Shown here: positions 16,700 to 23,507 of the stretch, in pieces
Position numbering within the stretch: position 1 is the first letter of the stretch
How the letters are laid out: the number at the start of each line of letters is the position of its first letter
Assembly: GCA_017860635.1 (NCBI GenBank)
Contig: JAGDMK010000004.1
Coordinates: forward strand, 1 to 35,244
DNA: 35,244 bases
Direction of reading: 5' to 3'
From: Bacteroidota bacterium
GTDB taxonomy: Bacteria; Bacteroidota; Ignavibacteria; UBA10030; UBA6906
Translations under genes and position numbers: made by a program
Notes under the pieces: model-generated
The model's database searches: none
Seen by the model: only the letters and a program-made list of their open reading frames with translations
Told to the model about the DNA's origin: nothing

Positions 16700-17883
16700 A
16701 CATCGTCGTGTGCAACATCGGATCGAGCAGCTTCAAGTTTCAGCTGCTCGAGATGCCGGCAGAACACCAGCGCGCCCGCGGGTACACAGAGCGCGTGGGC
16801 AAGCAGGACGCGATTACGACTTACTGGGTGGGGGACCAGCAGGTGTCGCAGCGCGTCTCTCCCGTCCCGTCGCACCGCGAGGCAGTTCAGGAAGCGCTGG
16901 CATTCTTGCTGGATCCCGCCCATGGCCTGCTGACCTCGCTCGAGCAGCTCAGCGGCGTCGGCTTCAAGACCGTCCAGGCGGGGGAAAAGAACGGATCTGT
17001 GCTGTTGACGGACGACGTGCTCGAGGCCATGGAAGCGTATCGTGACCTTGCCCCGGCGCACAATCCCCCCTACCTCACGGCAATCAGGATGTTCCGCGAG
17101 CTCCTTCCCCGCACGCCGCTCGTCGGCGTGTTTGAGCCGGGATTTCACACCACCATCCCCGACTATGCCCGGATCTACGGAACGCCGTATGAGTGGTATG
17201 AGCAGCTGGGTGTCCGGAAGTATGGGTACCACGGAGCGTCGCACAAATTCATCGCGACGGAGGCCGTGCGGCTGCTGGGGCTGCCTGCAAACAATCACCG
17301 GATCATCTCCTGCCATCTCGGCGGCTCCTCTTCTCTCTGCGCCATCAGGAATGGAGCCTCCATCGACACTTCGATGGGCTTCACGCCGCAGTCCGGTGTG
17401 CTGCAGGGAACCCGCATCGGCGACCTCGATCCGTTCGTGCTTCCGTATGTGATGAAGAAAAAAGGGATCTCCCTCGAACAGGCTCTCGCGGAGTGTTCGA
17501 AGAACGGGGGACTGGCAGGGATATCAGGGATCTCCGCCGATATGCGGGAAATCAATGCAGGCGTGGCACGCGGGGACAGACGCGCGACACTGGCCCGCGA
17601 ACGATTTGTTTATGACTGCAAGCGGTATATCGGTGAATATCTCGTCCTGCTGGAAGGTGCCGATGCGATTGTATTTACCGGCGGGATCGGCCAGCGTGAT
17701 GCGGCCCTCCGTCGCGACGTGCTGTCAGCGCTGGCGTTCCTCGGGCTGAAACTGGATGCAGCCCGGAACAATGCTCATGCCACAGTGATCACGGCCGGAG
17801 ATTCTTCAATCGCGGGCCTTGTGATTGCCACAGACGAAGAGATCGTCGTTGCCCGCGAAACTGTCCGTGTGATCAGGCACTAG
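16696..17883 (+). CDS. Divergent acetate-kinase-family acyl kinase
   Basis: The protein belongs to the acetate/propionate/butyrate kinase family and would convert the acyl phosphate from PduL plus ADP to acid plus ATP. Family motifs are NIGSSSFKF (7-15), YGYHGASHK, SMGFTPQSG, GTRIGDLDP and TDEE. Compared from memory with Methanosarcina thermophila acetate kinase, key positions differ: K91 for R91, E147 for D148, A121 for L122, Y178 for F179, G210 for N211, while H179 and R240 are kept. A larger, more polar acyl pocket is therefore plausible, fitting lactate. The ATG overlaps the aldolase stop; the 395-residue length is normal. It has no targeting helix, so it is probably cytosolic. It is the last gene of the BMC operon. 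Confidence 0.9.
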   Translation: MNIVVCNIGSSSFKFQLLEMPAEHQRARGYTERVGKQDAITTYWVGDQQVSQRVSPVPSHREAVQEALAFLLDPAHGLLTSLEQLSGVGFKTVQAGEKNGSVLLTDDVLEAMEAYRDLAPAHNPPYLTAIRMFRELLPRTPLVGVFEPGFHTTIPDYARIYGTPYEWYEQLGVRKYGYHGASHKFIATEAVRLLGLPANNHRIISCHLGGSSSLCAIRNGASIDTSMGFTPQSGVLQGTRIGDLDPFVLPYVMKKKGISLEQALAECSKNGGLAGISGISADMREINAGVARGDRRATLARERFVYDCKRYIGEYLVLLEGADAIVFTGGIGQRDAALRRDVLSALAFLGLKLDAARNNAHATVITAGDSSIAGLVIATDEEIVVARETVRVIRH

Positions 17884-17976
17884 CCTGCCCGGGTTCCCGC
17901 GGGCGGTCTGAGTCTGCTCCGTCGTGCGGCGCACGGCTGGTCAGAACGAACAGTGTGGGCCCTGCCGCTTTCCTGT

Positions 17977-19074
17977 TCACTGCCCCGGATCATTCATCAC
18001 ATGCGACTGATGCGCGATGGATTCCTGATGAATGATCTCGAACAGCTTCGTTACAAATTCCTCTGTCAGGTTTTTCATCTGTCCTTCCTGAAGCCGCGTC
18101 CGCACGATCTCATCCCACCGCTGCGATTGCAGGATCGTGATGTTGTTCTGTTTCTTGTAGACGCCGATCTGCTCCGCGACTGACATCCGTTCCGCCATAA
18201 TATCCAGCACTTCGTGGTCGATCTTGTCAATCCGCTCGCGCAGTTCCTCCAGCTTCGTTCTGGTCAGTACATCGGTGATCACCTCCTTGCGGAAGACGAG
18301 GTGATTCAGAAGCGCGCCGGTCTCTTCAGGCGTCAGCTGTTGCTGGGCATCGCTGAGGGCTTCGTCCGGACGGATATGCGCCTCGATCATAAGGCCGTCG
18401 AAGTTGAGATCCATGGCTGTCTGGGAGACGGCCTGCAGCGTGTCCCTCCGGCCGCAGATGTGGCTGGGGTCGCAGATGATCGGCAGTCCGGGGACCCTGC
18501 GCTTCAGTTCGATCGGGATTTCCCAGTTGGGCTTGTTCCGGTAGTGTGACCGCTCGAACGTCGAGAACCCGCGGTGGATTGCCCCCAGTTTTGTGATACC
18601 GGCCTTGTTGATCCGTTCCAGCGCGCCGATCCAGAGCTCGATGTCTGGGTTGATGGGGTTCTTCACGAGGACAGGGGTATCCGTTCCGCGGAGTGTGTCG
18701 GCGATCTCCTGGACGGCGAACGGATTCGCGCTTGACCGCGCGCCGACCCAGAGGATATCAATCCCGGCCTTCAGAGCGTCCTCCACGTGACGGCTGTTGG
18801 CGACCTCGACCGCGGTGGGGAGGCCGGTGGCCTTGCCGGCGCTGCGGATCCAGGCCAGCGCCGCACTCCCGATTCCCTCAAAGGCGGAAGGCCTTGTGCG
18901 CGGCTTCCACACGCCGGCCCGCAACGCATGCACACGCCCGAGCTTCTTCAGCGCTACGGCGGTCTGCATTACCTGGCTCTCGCTCTCGGCACTGCATGGT
19001 CCGGAGATGATCAGTGGCCGCGGTGCATCAAGACCGATAACACGCTGCCGTTCAAACGATATATGTGCTTCCAT
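17977..19074 (-). CDS. DAHP synthase (KdsA-like, AroA-beta) fused to chorismate mutase
   Basis: A bifunctional enzyme of 365 residues. Residues 1-260 are a DAHP synthase of the KdsA-like type: PLIISGPCSAES, ALRAGVWKPRTRPSAFEG, VLVKNPINPD and IICDPSHICGRR. Residues 270-350 are an AroQ chorismate mutase: LEELRERIDKIDHEVLDIMAERM, then EQIGVYKKQNN and RWDEIVRTRL. It therefore makes both the first shikimate-pathway step and the first committed Phe/Tyr step. The fusion is typical of Bacteroidota and relatives, where mutase and synthase regulate each other. The ATG at 19074 overlaps the tyrA end by 23 bp; GGGGTGA stands 4 bases upstream as ribosome site. It is the last gene of the aromatic operon. 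Confidence 0.95.
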   Translation of the reverse strand: MEAHISFERQRVIGLDAPRPLIISGPCSAESESQVMQTAVALKKLGRVHALRAGVWKPRTRPSAFEGIGSAALAWIRSAGKATGLPTAVEVANSRHVEDALKAGIDILWVGARSSANPFAVQEIADTLRGTDTPVLVKNPINPDIELWIGALERINKAGITKLGAIHRGFSTFERSHYRNKPNWEIPIELKRRVPGLPIICDPSHICGRRDTLQAVSQTAMDLNFDGLMIEAHIRPDEALSDAQQQLTPEETGALLNHLVFRKEVITDVLTRTKLEELRERIDKIDHEVLDIMAERMSVAEQIGVYKKQNNITILQSQRWDEIVRTRLQEGQMKNLTEEFVTKLFEIIHQESIAHQSHVMNDPGQ

Positions 19075-19969
19075 TCTTCACCCCATTTGTGACATCATTC
19101 TTGGCTTCGTTCTTCACCCCGTTCATCCCGGCCAGCACTCTCCGGATGGCATTTGCCTCCTCCATTGTCCTGGCCAGCTTCGCGGTTTGCCCCGCCTCGA
19201 GCAACTCCTTGAACGCCGTAATGTTCTTGATGTACGCGTCAAGTGCCTCACACACGAACTGAGCGTTCTGTTCGAAGATGGGGGTCCACATGGCGGGCGA
19301 ACTCTTCGCGAGCCGCACCGTTGACTCGAACCCGGATCCGGCAAGGTCAAAGATCGTGGAGGTACTTTTCTCGATCTCAAGCACTGTAGTGGCGAGAACA
19401 AATGATGATATGTGTGAAATGTGCGACACATATGCGACGTGGCGGTCATGCTCACGGGCGTCCATGAAAAGCACCCTCATGCCAAGAACGCCGTAAAGTT
19501 CTGTGACGCGGGCCAGCGCGTCGGGATCAGATGACTCACGGTCGCAGATGATGCCGAGCTTGTCGCGGAAGAGTCCGTGCAGTGCTGCGCCCGGACCGCT
19601 ATTCTCCGTGCCTGCAATGGGGTGCGAGGGGACGAATCGGCCCCGACGGGGATGATCCTGCACCGCCTCGCAAATGCCCCGCTTCGTGGATCCCGCGTCT
19701 GTCACGACGGCGCCCGGAGCGAGTGCATCCAGGATGCCGGGCAGGAGCGTGGTGGCTGCGTTGACCGGCACCGCAAGGATGACGAGATCTGCTGATTCGA
19801 GCCCCTGGCGGAGATCCACGACTTCATCAACAAGCCCGAGCGAAAGTGCCCTGGATGCGTTGTCACTGCTTTGATCAACGCCCAGAATGCGGCCGGAGAA
19901 ACCCGAGGCCTTCAGGTCCAGGGCCATGGATCCTCCGATGAGGCCGACACCAATAACCGTCGTCGTCAT
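19052..19969 (-). CDS. tyrA: Prephenate dehydrogenase
   Basis: TyrA oxidatively decarboxylates prephenate to 4-hydroxyphenylpyruvate, the tyrosine precursor. The NAD-binding motif is VIGVGLIGGSMALDLK at residues 5-20, followed by SHPIAGTENSGP around 113-124, which binds prephenate, and the helical dimer domain with HVAYVSHISHISSF. The ATG at 19969 was chosen because it begins just before the nucleotide fold and overlaps the aminotransferase stop (ATGA). Longer in-frame openings to 20293 lie inside that gene. The last 24 residues (NGVKNEAKNDVTNGVKNG) are low-complexity and come from a short duplication that also carries the ribosome site of the next gene. Confidence 0.94.
   Translation of the reverse strand: MTTTVIGVGLIGGSMALDLKASGFSGRILGVDQSSDNASRALSLGLVDEVVDLRQGLESADLVILAVPVNAATTLLPGILDALAPGAVVTDAGSTKRGICEAVQDHPRRGRFVPSHPIAGTENSGPGAALHGLFRDKLGIICDRESSDPDALARVTELYGVLGMRVLFMDAREHDRHVAYVSHISHISSFVLATTVLEIEKSTSTIFDLAGSGFESTVRLAKSSPAMWTPIFEQNAQFVCEALDAYIKNITAFKELLEAGQTAKLARTMEEANAIRRVLAGMNGVKNEAKNDVTNGVKNGSTYIV
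19067..19123 (-). repeat. Direct repeat spanning the tyrA end and the DAHP synthase start
   Basis: Two near-identical copies of about 20 bp (AACGGGGTGAAGAACGAAGC on the minus strand at 19104-19123, and its variant at 19067-19087) lie 36 bp apart. The downstream copy holds the GGGGTGA ribosome site and ATG of the DAHP synthase gene. Both copies are read as TyrA codons, giving the repeated NGVKN words. Confidence 0.8.
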
Positions 19970-21159
19970 ACAGGCCTCGCACTGGAATGGTGCAACGGTG
20001 AATGCCTCTGCACACGCTCGAGGGCGGCTCTGAGCGAGCCTGTCGGACTGCAAAGCGACAGTCGGAGGTACCGGCTGCCCCTGGGTCCGAACACGCTGCC
20101 CGGCGTCAGAAACAGGTGCATGGAGTGGAGGATCATGTCGCTCATCCCTTCCGCACTGGAGGCCTGCTCGGGAATCCGGCCCCACACAAACATGCCTGCC
20201 TGTCCGGCCTCCACGGTGCATCCGAGCTGCGTGAGCACGGACGTGCCGATCTCGCGCCTCCGGTCGTACTCTGCCTGCAACTGGCGGTACCATTCCGGTC
20301 CGGCCCGAAGAGCACGGATAGCGGCTTCCTGAACGGGAAGAAACATCCCCGATTCCACATTGCTGGCAACACGAAGGACTGTGTCAATATACTCTTTGTG
20401 ACCGGCCATCCATCCGACCCGCCATCCTGCCATGTTGTGAGACTTGCTCATGGATCCGAGTTCCACGGCGACGTCTTTTGCTCCTCCGCACGACAGGATG
20501 CTCATGGGTTCAGCCGAGGAGGTCAGCATGGAATAGGGGTTGTCGTGGCAAATCAGAATCCCGCGTTGCCGGGCGAAGTCGACCAGGCGCTGCAGCGTGG
20601 GACGCCGGGCTGGTGCTCCGGTGGGCATGTGCGGATAGTTCGCCCAAAGCATCTTAACGCCGGTCAGATCCATGCGCTCGAGAGCCTCCCAGTCCGGGGC
20701 CCATTCCTGATCAGGTCGAAGTGGGTACACCGCAACTTCCCCGCCTGCAAGGCGCGTGACCGACGAGTACGTGGGATATGACAGCTCGCTTACGAGTGCT
20801 CGGTCTCCCGGATTGAGAAACGCCAGGGTAAGATAGATCATTCCGTGTTTTGACCCGGGCAGGGGAAGGAGTTCAGTGGCCGGGTCAACCGACAGCCGGT
20901 GCGTGGTGAGAAGATACCATGCGATAGCCTCCCGCAGAGCCGGGAGCCCCTTGTGGGCCTGATATCCGTGGTGATCGGACTTCTGCGCAGATGAAGCAAG
21001 CTCATGGATTGTCGAGGACGACGGAGGGAGGTCGGGGCTGCCGACGCCAAGATTGATGACCGGCAAACCTTTGCCGACCATCTCATGGATCTCCCGAAGC
21101 TTCGCCGAGAAATAGTATTCCTCCACACCCAGTAACCGTTCTGAAGCTGGAATGATCAT
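19966..21159 (-). CDS. PLP-dependent class I/II aminotransferase of the aromatic operon
   Basis: A fold-type I aminotransferase of 397 residues. The PLP lysine is K239 in GSMSKSHNMAGWRVG, the cofactor Asp and Tyr are in CHDNPYS (D206, Y209), and the substrate-binding NYP-x-x-PTG motif reads NYPHMPTGA, with His-Met replacing the common Asn-Asn. It sits between pheA and tyrA with 4-bp overlaps on both sides, so it most likely transaminates phenylpyruvate and 4-hydroxyphenylpyruvate, or prephenate, as the final step to Phe and Tyr. By sequence alone it also resembles LL-diaminopimelate and aspartate aminotransferases. Context, not motif, decides the call. Confidence 0.87.
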   Translation of the reverse strand: MIIPASERLLGVEEYYFSAKLREIHEMVGKGLPVINLGVGSPDLPPSSSTIHELASSAQKSDHHGYQAHKGLPALREAIAWYLLTTHRLSVDPATELLPLPGSKHGMIYLTLAFLNPGDRALVSELSYPTYSSVTRLAGGEVAVYPLRPDQEWAPDWEALERMDLTGVKMLWANYPHMPTGAPARRPTLQRLVDFARQRGILICHDNPYSMLTSSAEPMSILSCGGAKDVAVELGSMSKSHNMAGWRVGWMAGHKEYIDTVLRVASNVESGMFLPVQEAAIRALRAGPEWYRQLQAEYDRRREIGTSVLTQLGCTVEAGQAGMFVWGRIPEQASSAEGMSDMILHSMHLFLTPGSVFGPRGSRYLRLSLCSPTGSLRAALERVQRHSPLHHSSARPV

Positions 21160-22001
21160 GCGCTTTTCTTTCCTCTTGGATACGTGCCCAGGACATGCAG
21201 TTCGTGGACGTAGGGGGTAATGACCGCCAGGGCATCTGTCAGATGCTGGATATCATCAAACTCCAGGTCGACATGCATGAAGTACTCCCACTCGCGTCCG
21301 AGAATGGGAAGCGATTGGATCTTTGTGAGGTTGCAGCCATGCTCAGCGAGGACGGTCAGGACACGGGCAAGACTTCCGCGCGTGTGTGAGACGTGAAACG
21401 CCAGTGAAGCCTTGTCCGGAGGAGGCATCTGTCCGTTGAGATGGTCTTTGTCCGTCAGGACCAGAAACCTGGTGAAGTTCCGCTTGTCCGTTTCAATCCC
21501 CGGGGCGAGAATGTTCAGGCCGTACAGCGATGCCGCCCGTCGCGCCGCAATTGCACCGATGCCCTTCTTGTGATGATCGCGTATCCAGGCCGCACTCGCT
21601 GCCGTGTCCGTGGTCTCAATCAGGCGGATCTGCGGATGCTTCTCAAAATATGCATGGCACTGCTGGATGGCCATGGGATGCGAATGCACTTCCCGGATAT
21701 CCTCAAGGCTTTGACCGGGGAGCGCCAGGAGGTTCTGGCGGATGGCCAGATAGATCTCGCCGATTACGGCAAGTGTGGAGGTGCGCAGGAGGGCGTAGTT
21801 CGGAAGTATCGTCCCGGCCACGGTGTTTTCGATCGCCATCACCGCGTACCGGACTTTGCGCTTCTTCATGACCTGAAACAGGTCACGAAATGTCTCGCAG
21901 GGAACAATGGTGAAGGGCGAGGGAAAGTACTGGGCACAGGCCTCGTCGTGAAATGATCCGGCTATGCCCTGAATGGCGATGATAGGTTGGTCTGGGTCCA
22001 T
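21156..22001 (-). CDS. pheA: Prephenate dehydratase with ACT domain
   Basis: The enzyme converts prephenate to phenylpyruvate. Residues 1-185 form the dehydratase domain, starting AIQGIAGSFHDEAC and holding the TDTAASAAW motif and a GIGAIAARRAASLYGL segment. Residues 195-275 form an ACT domain for Phe feedback control (GSLARVLTVLAEHGCNLTKIQS, then GREWEYFMHVDLEF). The IQSLPILGREWEY wording is characteristic of Bacteroidota-type PheA, and no chorismate mutase is fused here. The ATG at 22001 starts just before the fold. An in-frame TTG at 22109 would extend the protein through the terminator hairpin and is rejected. It is the first structural gene after the attenuator. Confidence 0.94.
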   Translation of the reverse strand: MDPDQPIIAIQGIAGSFHDEACAQYFPSPFTIVPCETFRDLFQVMKKRKVRYAVMAIENTVAGTILPNYALLRTSTLAVIGEIYLAIRQNLLALPGQSLEDIREVHSHPMAIQQCHAYFEKHPQIRLIETTDTAASAAWIRDHHKKGIGAIAARRAASLYGLNILAPGIETDKRNFTRFLVLTDKDHLNGQMPPPDKASLAFHVSHTRGSLARVLTVLAEHGCNLTKIQSLPILGREWEYFMHVDLEFDDIQHLTDALAVITPYVHELHVLGTYPRGKKSA

Positions 22002-22007
22002 ATAACG

Positions 22008-22033
22008 AAAAATCCCGACTTGATGTCGGGATT
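22008..22033 (-). terminator. Intrinsic terminator of the pheA attenuator
   Basis: On the minus strand AATCCCGAC, loop ATCAA and GTCGGGATT form a perfect 9-bp stem (22033-22011), ending in five T. It lies 7 bases before the pheA ATG. The plus strand has no T-run after the hairpin, so it acts only toward pheA. Confidence 0.9.
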
Positions 22034-22122
22034 GGCTGTTGGTGTATGCAGTTAAGGGTGCATCAGTCCCGACACGATCCGCTCGCGCGATAGAAGTAAT
22101 AAAACGCAAAGCCGTGGAGGAC
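22024..22122 (-). promoter_or_regulatory. Attenuator: protector and antiterminator segments
   Basis: Three complementary segments precede the terminator 3' arm. Segment 1 (22122-22112, GTCCTCCACGG, leader codons 5-8) can pair with segment 2 (22076-22066, CGTGTCGGGAC) as two short helices around an internal loop. Segment 2 (TGTCGGGA, 22074-22067) pairs perfectly over 8 bp with segment 3 (TCCCGACA, 22031-22024). Segment 3 is also the 5' arm of the terminator. A ribosome stalled on the aromatic codons would cover segment 1 and free segment 2 to form the antiterminator. A ribosome at the leader stop would cover segment 2 and allow termination. Confidence 0.82.
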
Positions 22123-22134
22123 GCTGGAATTCAT
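22063..22134 (-). CDS. Phe/Tyr-rich leader peptide of the pheA operon
   Basis: A 23-codon ATG-to-TGA frame. Codons 9-15 read Phe-Ala-Phe-Tyr-Tyr-Phe-Tyr, six aromatic codons out of seven, which are exactly the two end products of the downstream operon. The stop codon lies 1 base after the segment that forms the antiterminator arm. The terminator hairpin follows 30 bases later, and pheA starts 61 bases after the stop. This is the arrangement of ribosome-mediated attenuators such as E. coli pheL, but the sequence is unrelated. The ribosome site is weak (AAAGAG very close to the ATG). The peptide itself probably has no function beyond being translated. Confidence 0.85.
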   Translation of the reverse strand: MNSSVLHGFAFYYFYRASGSCRD

Positions 22135-22157
22135 GCTCTTTAATAAAGCACTATCCA

Positions 22158-22181
22158 TGTCAATAGCAAGCGGAAAAGATA
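22158..22181 (-). promoter_or_regulatory. Candidate promoter of the aromatic amino-acid operon
   Basis: Between the esterase stop and the leader ATG two options are visible. TATCTTTT (22181-22174) is one base from the Bacteroidota -7 box TAnnTTTG and would give a leader RNA starting near 22166. A perfect TTGACA at 22163-22158 has no good -10 hexamer at the right spacing. Which is used, if either, is unclear. Confidence 0.3.
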
Positions 22182-22201
22182 TAGTCCGTGCCTGATGCGC
22201 C

Positions 22202-23104
22202 TCAGAGGATCTTGTGCTGCTTCAAGAACTCTTTGATCCCGGCGTAAATCTGGAGCATTTCCGCGCGGGAGAACCCGCCGTGTTTGCCGTTTGGAATCGT
22301 CACCAGACGGTTGGGAACGCCCGCTTTATCCAGGGCCGCATGCAAGCGGGTCGCGTGTGCATAGGGCACAAGCTGATCGCTCGTTCCATGAATCGTAAAT
22401 ATGGGGGGAAGGTCTTTCCGGATGTACGAAAGCGGAGAAACCCGTTTTGCGATCTCCTCGCGGTCCTTGCCGTTGCCAATCCAGGAAACGGCGTAGTTCT
22501 GACGATTGGGTCCGGCAAGGAGATCCTGGACATCGGTTATCCCGAACCAGTTGACGATGGCTGCGACTTTGAGGACCGGGTTGGTCTGATCCCATTCCCG
22601 CGAGACGTCGAAACCGGCTGCGGAGTCCAGCATCCCCGTCATGAGCGCAAGATGGCCCCCTGCGGATCCGCCCGTTACCACAATGCGGGTCGTGTCAAGG
22701 TTATATGTCCTGGCATTCTTCATCACCCACCGCAACGCCAGACGGCAATCCTCCACTGCTGCCGGTGCCAGGGCCACCCGGGCAAGGCGATACTCCACGT
22801 TCACTATTGAGAAGCCCATTTCGAGGTAGGGAAGAAGATGGATGTTGTTGCTCTCCTTCGTTCCGCCTACCCAGCCCCCTCCGTGAATGTTGATCACGGT
22901 CGGTACAGGGCCGGTTGTGCTGCGCCGCGCATAGACGTCAAGTTTCGACTCGTAGCTATTCGCTACGGAATACGTAACGTTTGGAACGATCCAGTAGCTT
23001 TGCTGAATGTCGATCGCCCATCCGAACGGTTCGGCGGGTTGAGGCTGGCTGAGAGCCAGGGACACAGTCAAGAGCGTGAGCAGGAGCATGGCAATCGTAC
23101 GCAT
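22202..23104 (-). CDS. Secreted alpha/beta-hydrolase esterase
   Basis: A hormone-sensitive-lipase/BD-FAE-like esterase of 300 residues with a signal peptide at about 1-19. The oxyanion motif is HGGGW (74-78), the nucleophile S147 is in GGSAGGH, and the likely acid and base are D243 in GTSDQLVP and H275 in GKHGGF. Such enzymes remove acetyl or feruloyl groups from plant polysaccharides or act on small esters; the substrate here is not known. A GAGG ribosome site lies 6 bases before the ATG. The neighbourhood of secreted pectin-related genes supports a polysaccharide role. It ends just upstream of the aromatic-operon attenuator but has no functional link with it. Confidence 0.88.
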   Translation of the reverse strand: MRTIAMLLLTLLTVSLALSQPQPAEPFGWAIDIQQSYWIVPNVTYSVANSYESKLDVYARRSTTGPVPTVINIHGGGWVGGTKESNNIHLLPYLEMGFSIVNVEYRLARVALAPAAVEDCRLALRWVMKNARTYNLDTTRIVVTGGSAGGHLALMTGMLDSAAGFDVSREWDQTNPVLKVAAIVNWFGITDVQDLLAGPNRQNYAVSWIGNGKDREEIAKRVSPLSYIRKDLPPIFTIHGTSDQLVPYAHATRLHAALDKAGVPNRLVTIPNGKHGGFSRAEMLQIYAGIKEFLKQHKIL

Positions 23105-23155
23105 GAAAGGCCTCGGTCAAAAGTGTCGTGTGTGGTTGAGGAAGGTACCAATGAC

Positions 23156-23184
23156 AATATAGGCGAGCGGGGGGAGAGAATCAA
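23156..23184 (-). promoter_or_regulatory. Promoter candidate of the esterase gene
   Basis: On the minus strand TTGATT (23184-23179) and TATATT (23161-23156) are separated by exactly 17 bases, four and five matches to the sigma-70 consensus. A start near 23149 leaves about 45 bases before the ATG at 23104. Confidence 0.5.
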
Positions 23185-23213
23185 CGGAACGAACGTGCGC
23201 CGCACCGCGGGCA

Positions 23214-23436
23214 GCCGCGCCGCCGACAGCTGCACCGTGGGTAGCCCCGGGGGAAAAGCCGCGCTGCAGACAGCCGCACCGTGGGTAGCCCTACCGGGCA
23301 GCCGCGCCGCGGACAGCTGGACCGTGGGCAGCCCCACCGGGGAACAGCCGCGCCACGGACAGCTGGACCGTGGACAGCCCTCCCGGGAACAGCTGCGCTG
23401 CGGACGGCTGCACGGGGGCAAGCCCACCGGGGACAG
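23214..23436 (+). repeat. Five degenerate 43-46 bp tandem repeats
   Basis: Units begin at 23214, 23258, 23301, 23347 and 23392, each starting GCCGCGC or GCTGCGC and containing a GGACAGCTGGACCGTGG-like core and a CCCACCGGG-like end. They fill most of the 403-bp gap between the divergent esterase and cupin genes. Open frames cross the block on both strands (22838-23461 plus, 23068-23442 minus), but these are by-products of GC-rich repetition with no family-like sequence. The rest of the gap holds the esterase promoter (23156-23184) and, near 23493, an AAGGAT ribosome site for the cupin. The function of the repeats is unknown. Confidence 0.85.
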
Positions 23437-23507
23437 CTGCACTGGAGATTGGAAACAGTGAGCGGGAATGCCTACATTACGACCGACTATCGAAAGGATG
23501 TGCGGCC

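Noticed and set aside
12536-17883. Pdu or Eut (propanediol/ethanolamine) or glycyl-radical microcompartment
   Set aside because: No B12 diol dehydratase, ethanolamine lyase, glycyl-radical enzyme or activase is present; the class II aldolase is the signature enzyme.
17884-17976. Bidirectional terminator between the acyl kinase and the DAHP synthase gene
   Set aside because: A GCCCG/CGGGC inverted repeat is present but short, with no T-run on either strand.
22002-22109. N-terminal extension of PheA from a TTG at 22109
   Set aside because: It would translate through the terminator hairpin, and the extra residues are unlike PheA; the ATG at 22001 fits the family start.
22063-23104. Esterase and pheA operon as one transcription unit
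   Set aside because: They are in the same direction and close, but the attenuator leader needs its own start and the functions are unrelated; read-through is possible but not supported.
23068-23442. A 124-codon minus-strand open frame across the same repeats
   Set aside because: Product of repeat composition only; it overlaps the esterase start and its promoter.
22838-23461. A 207-codon plus-strand open frame covering the esterase 5' region and the GC-rich repeats
   Set aside because: It is antisense to the esterase signal region and then runs through tandem repeats; its product is repetitive (AADSCTVGSP-like words) with no family signature.
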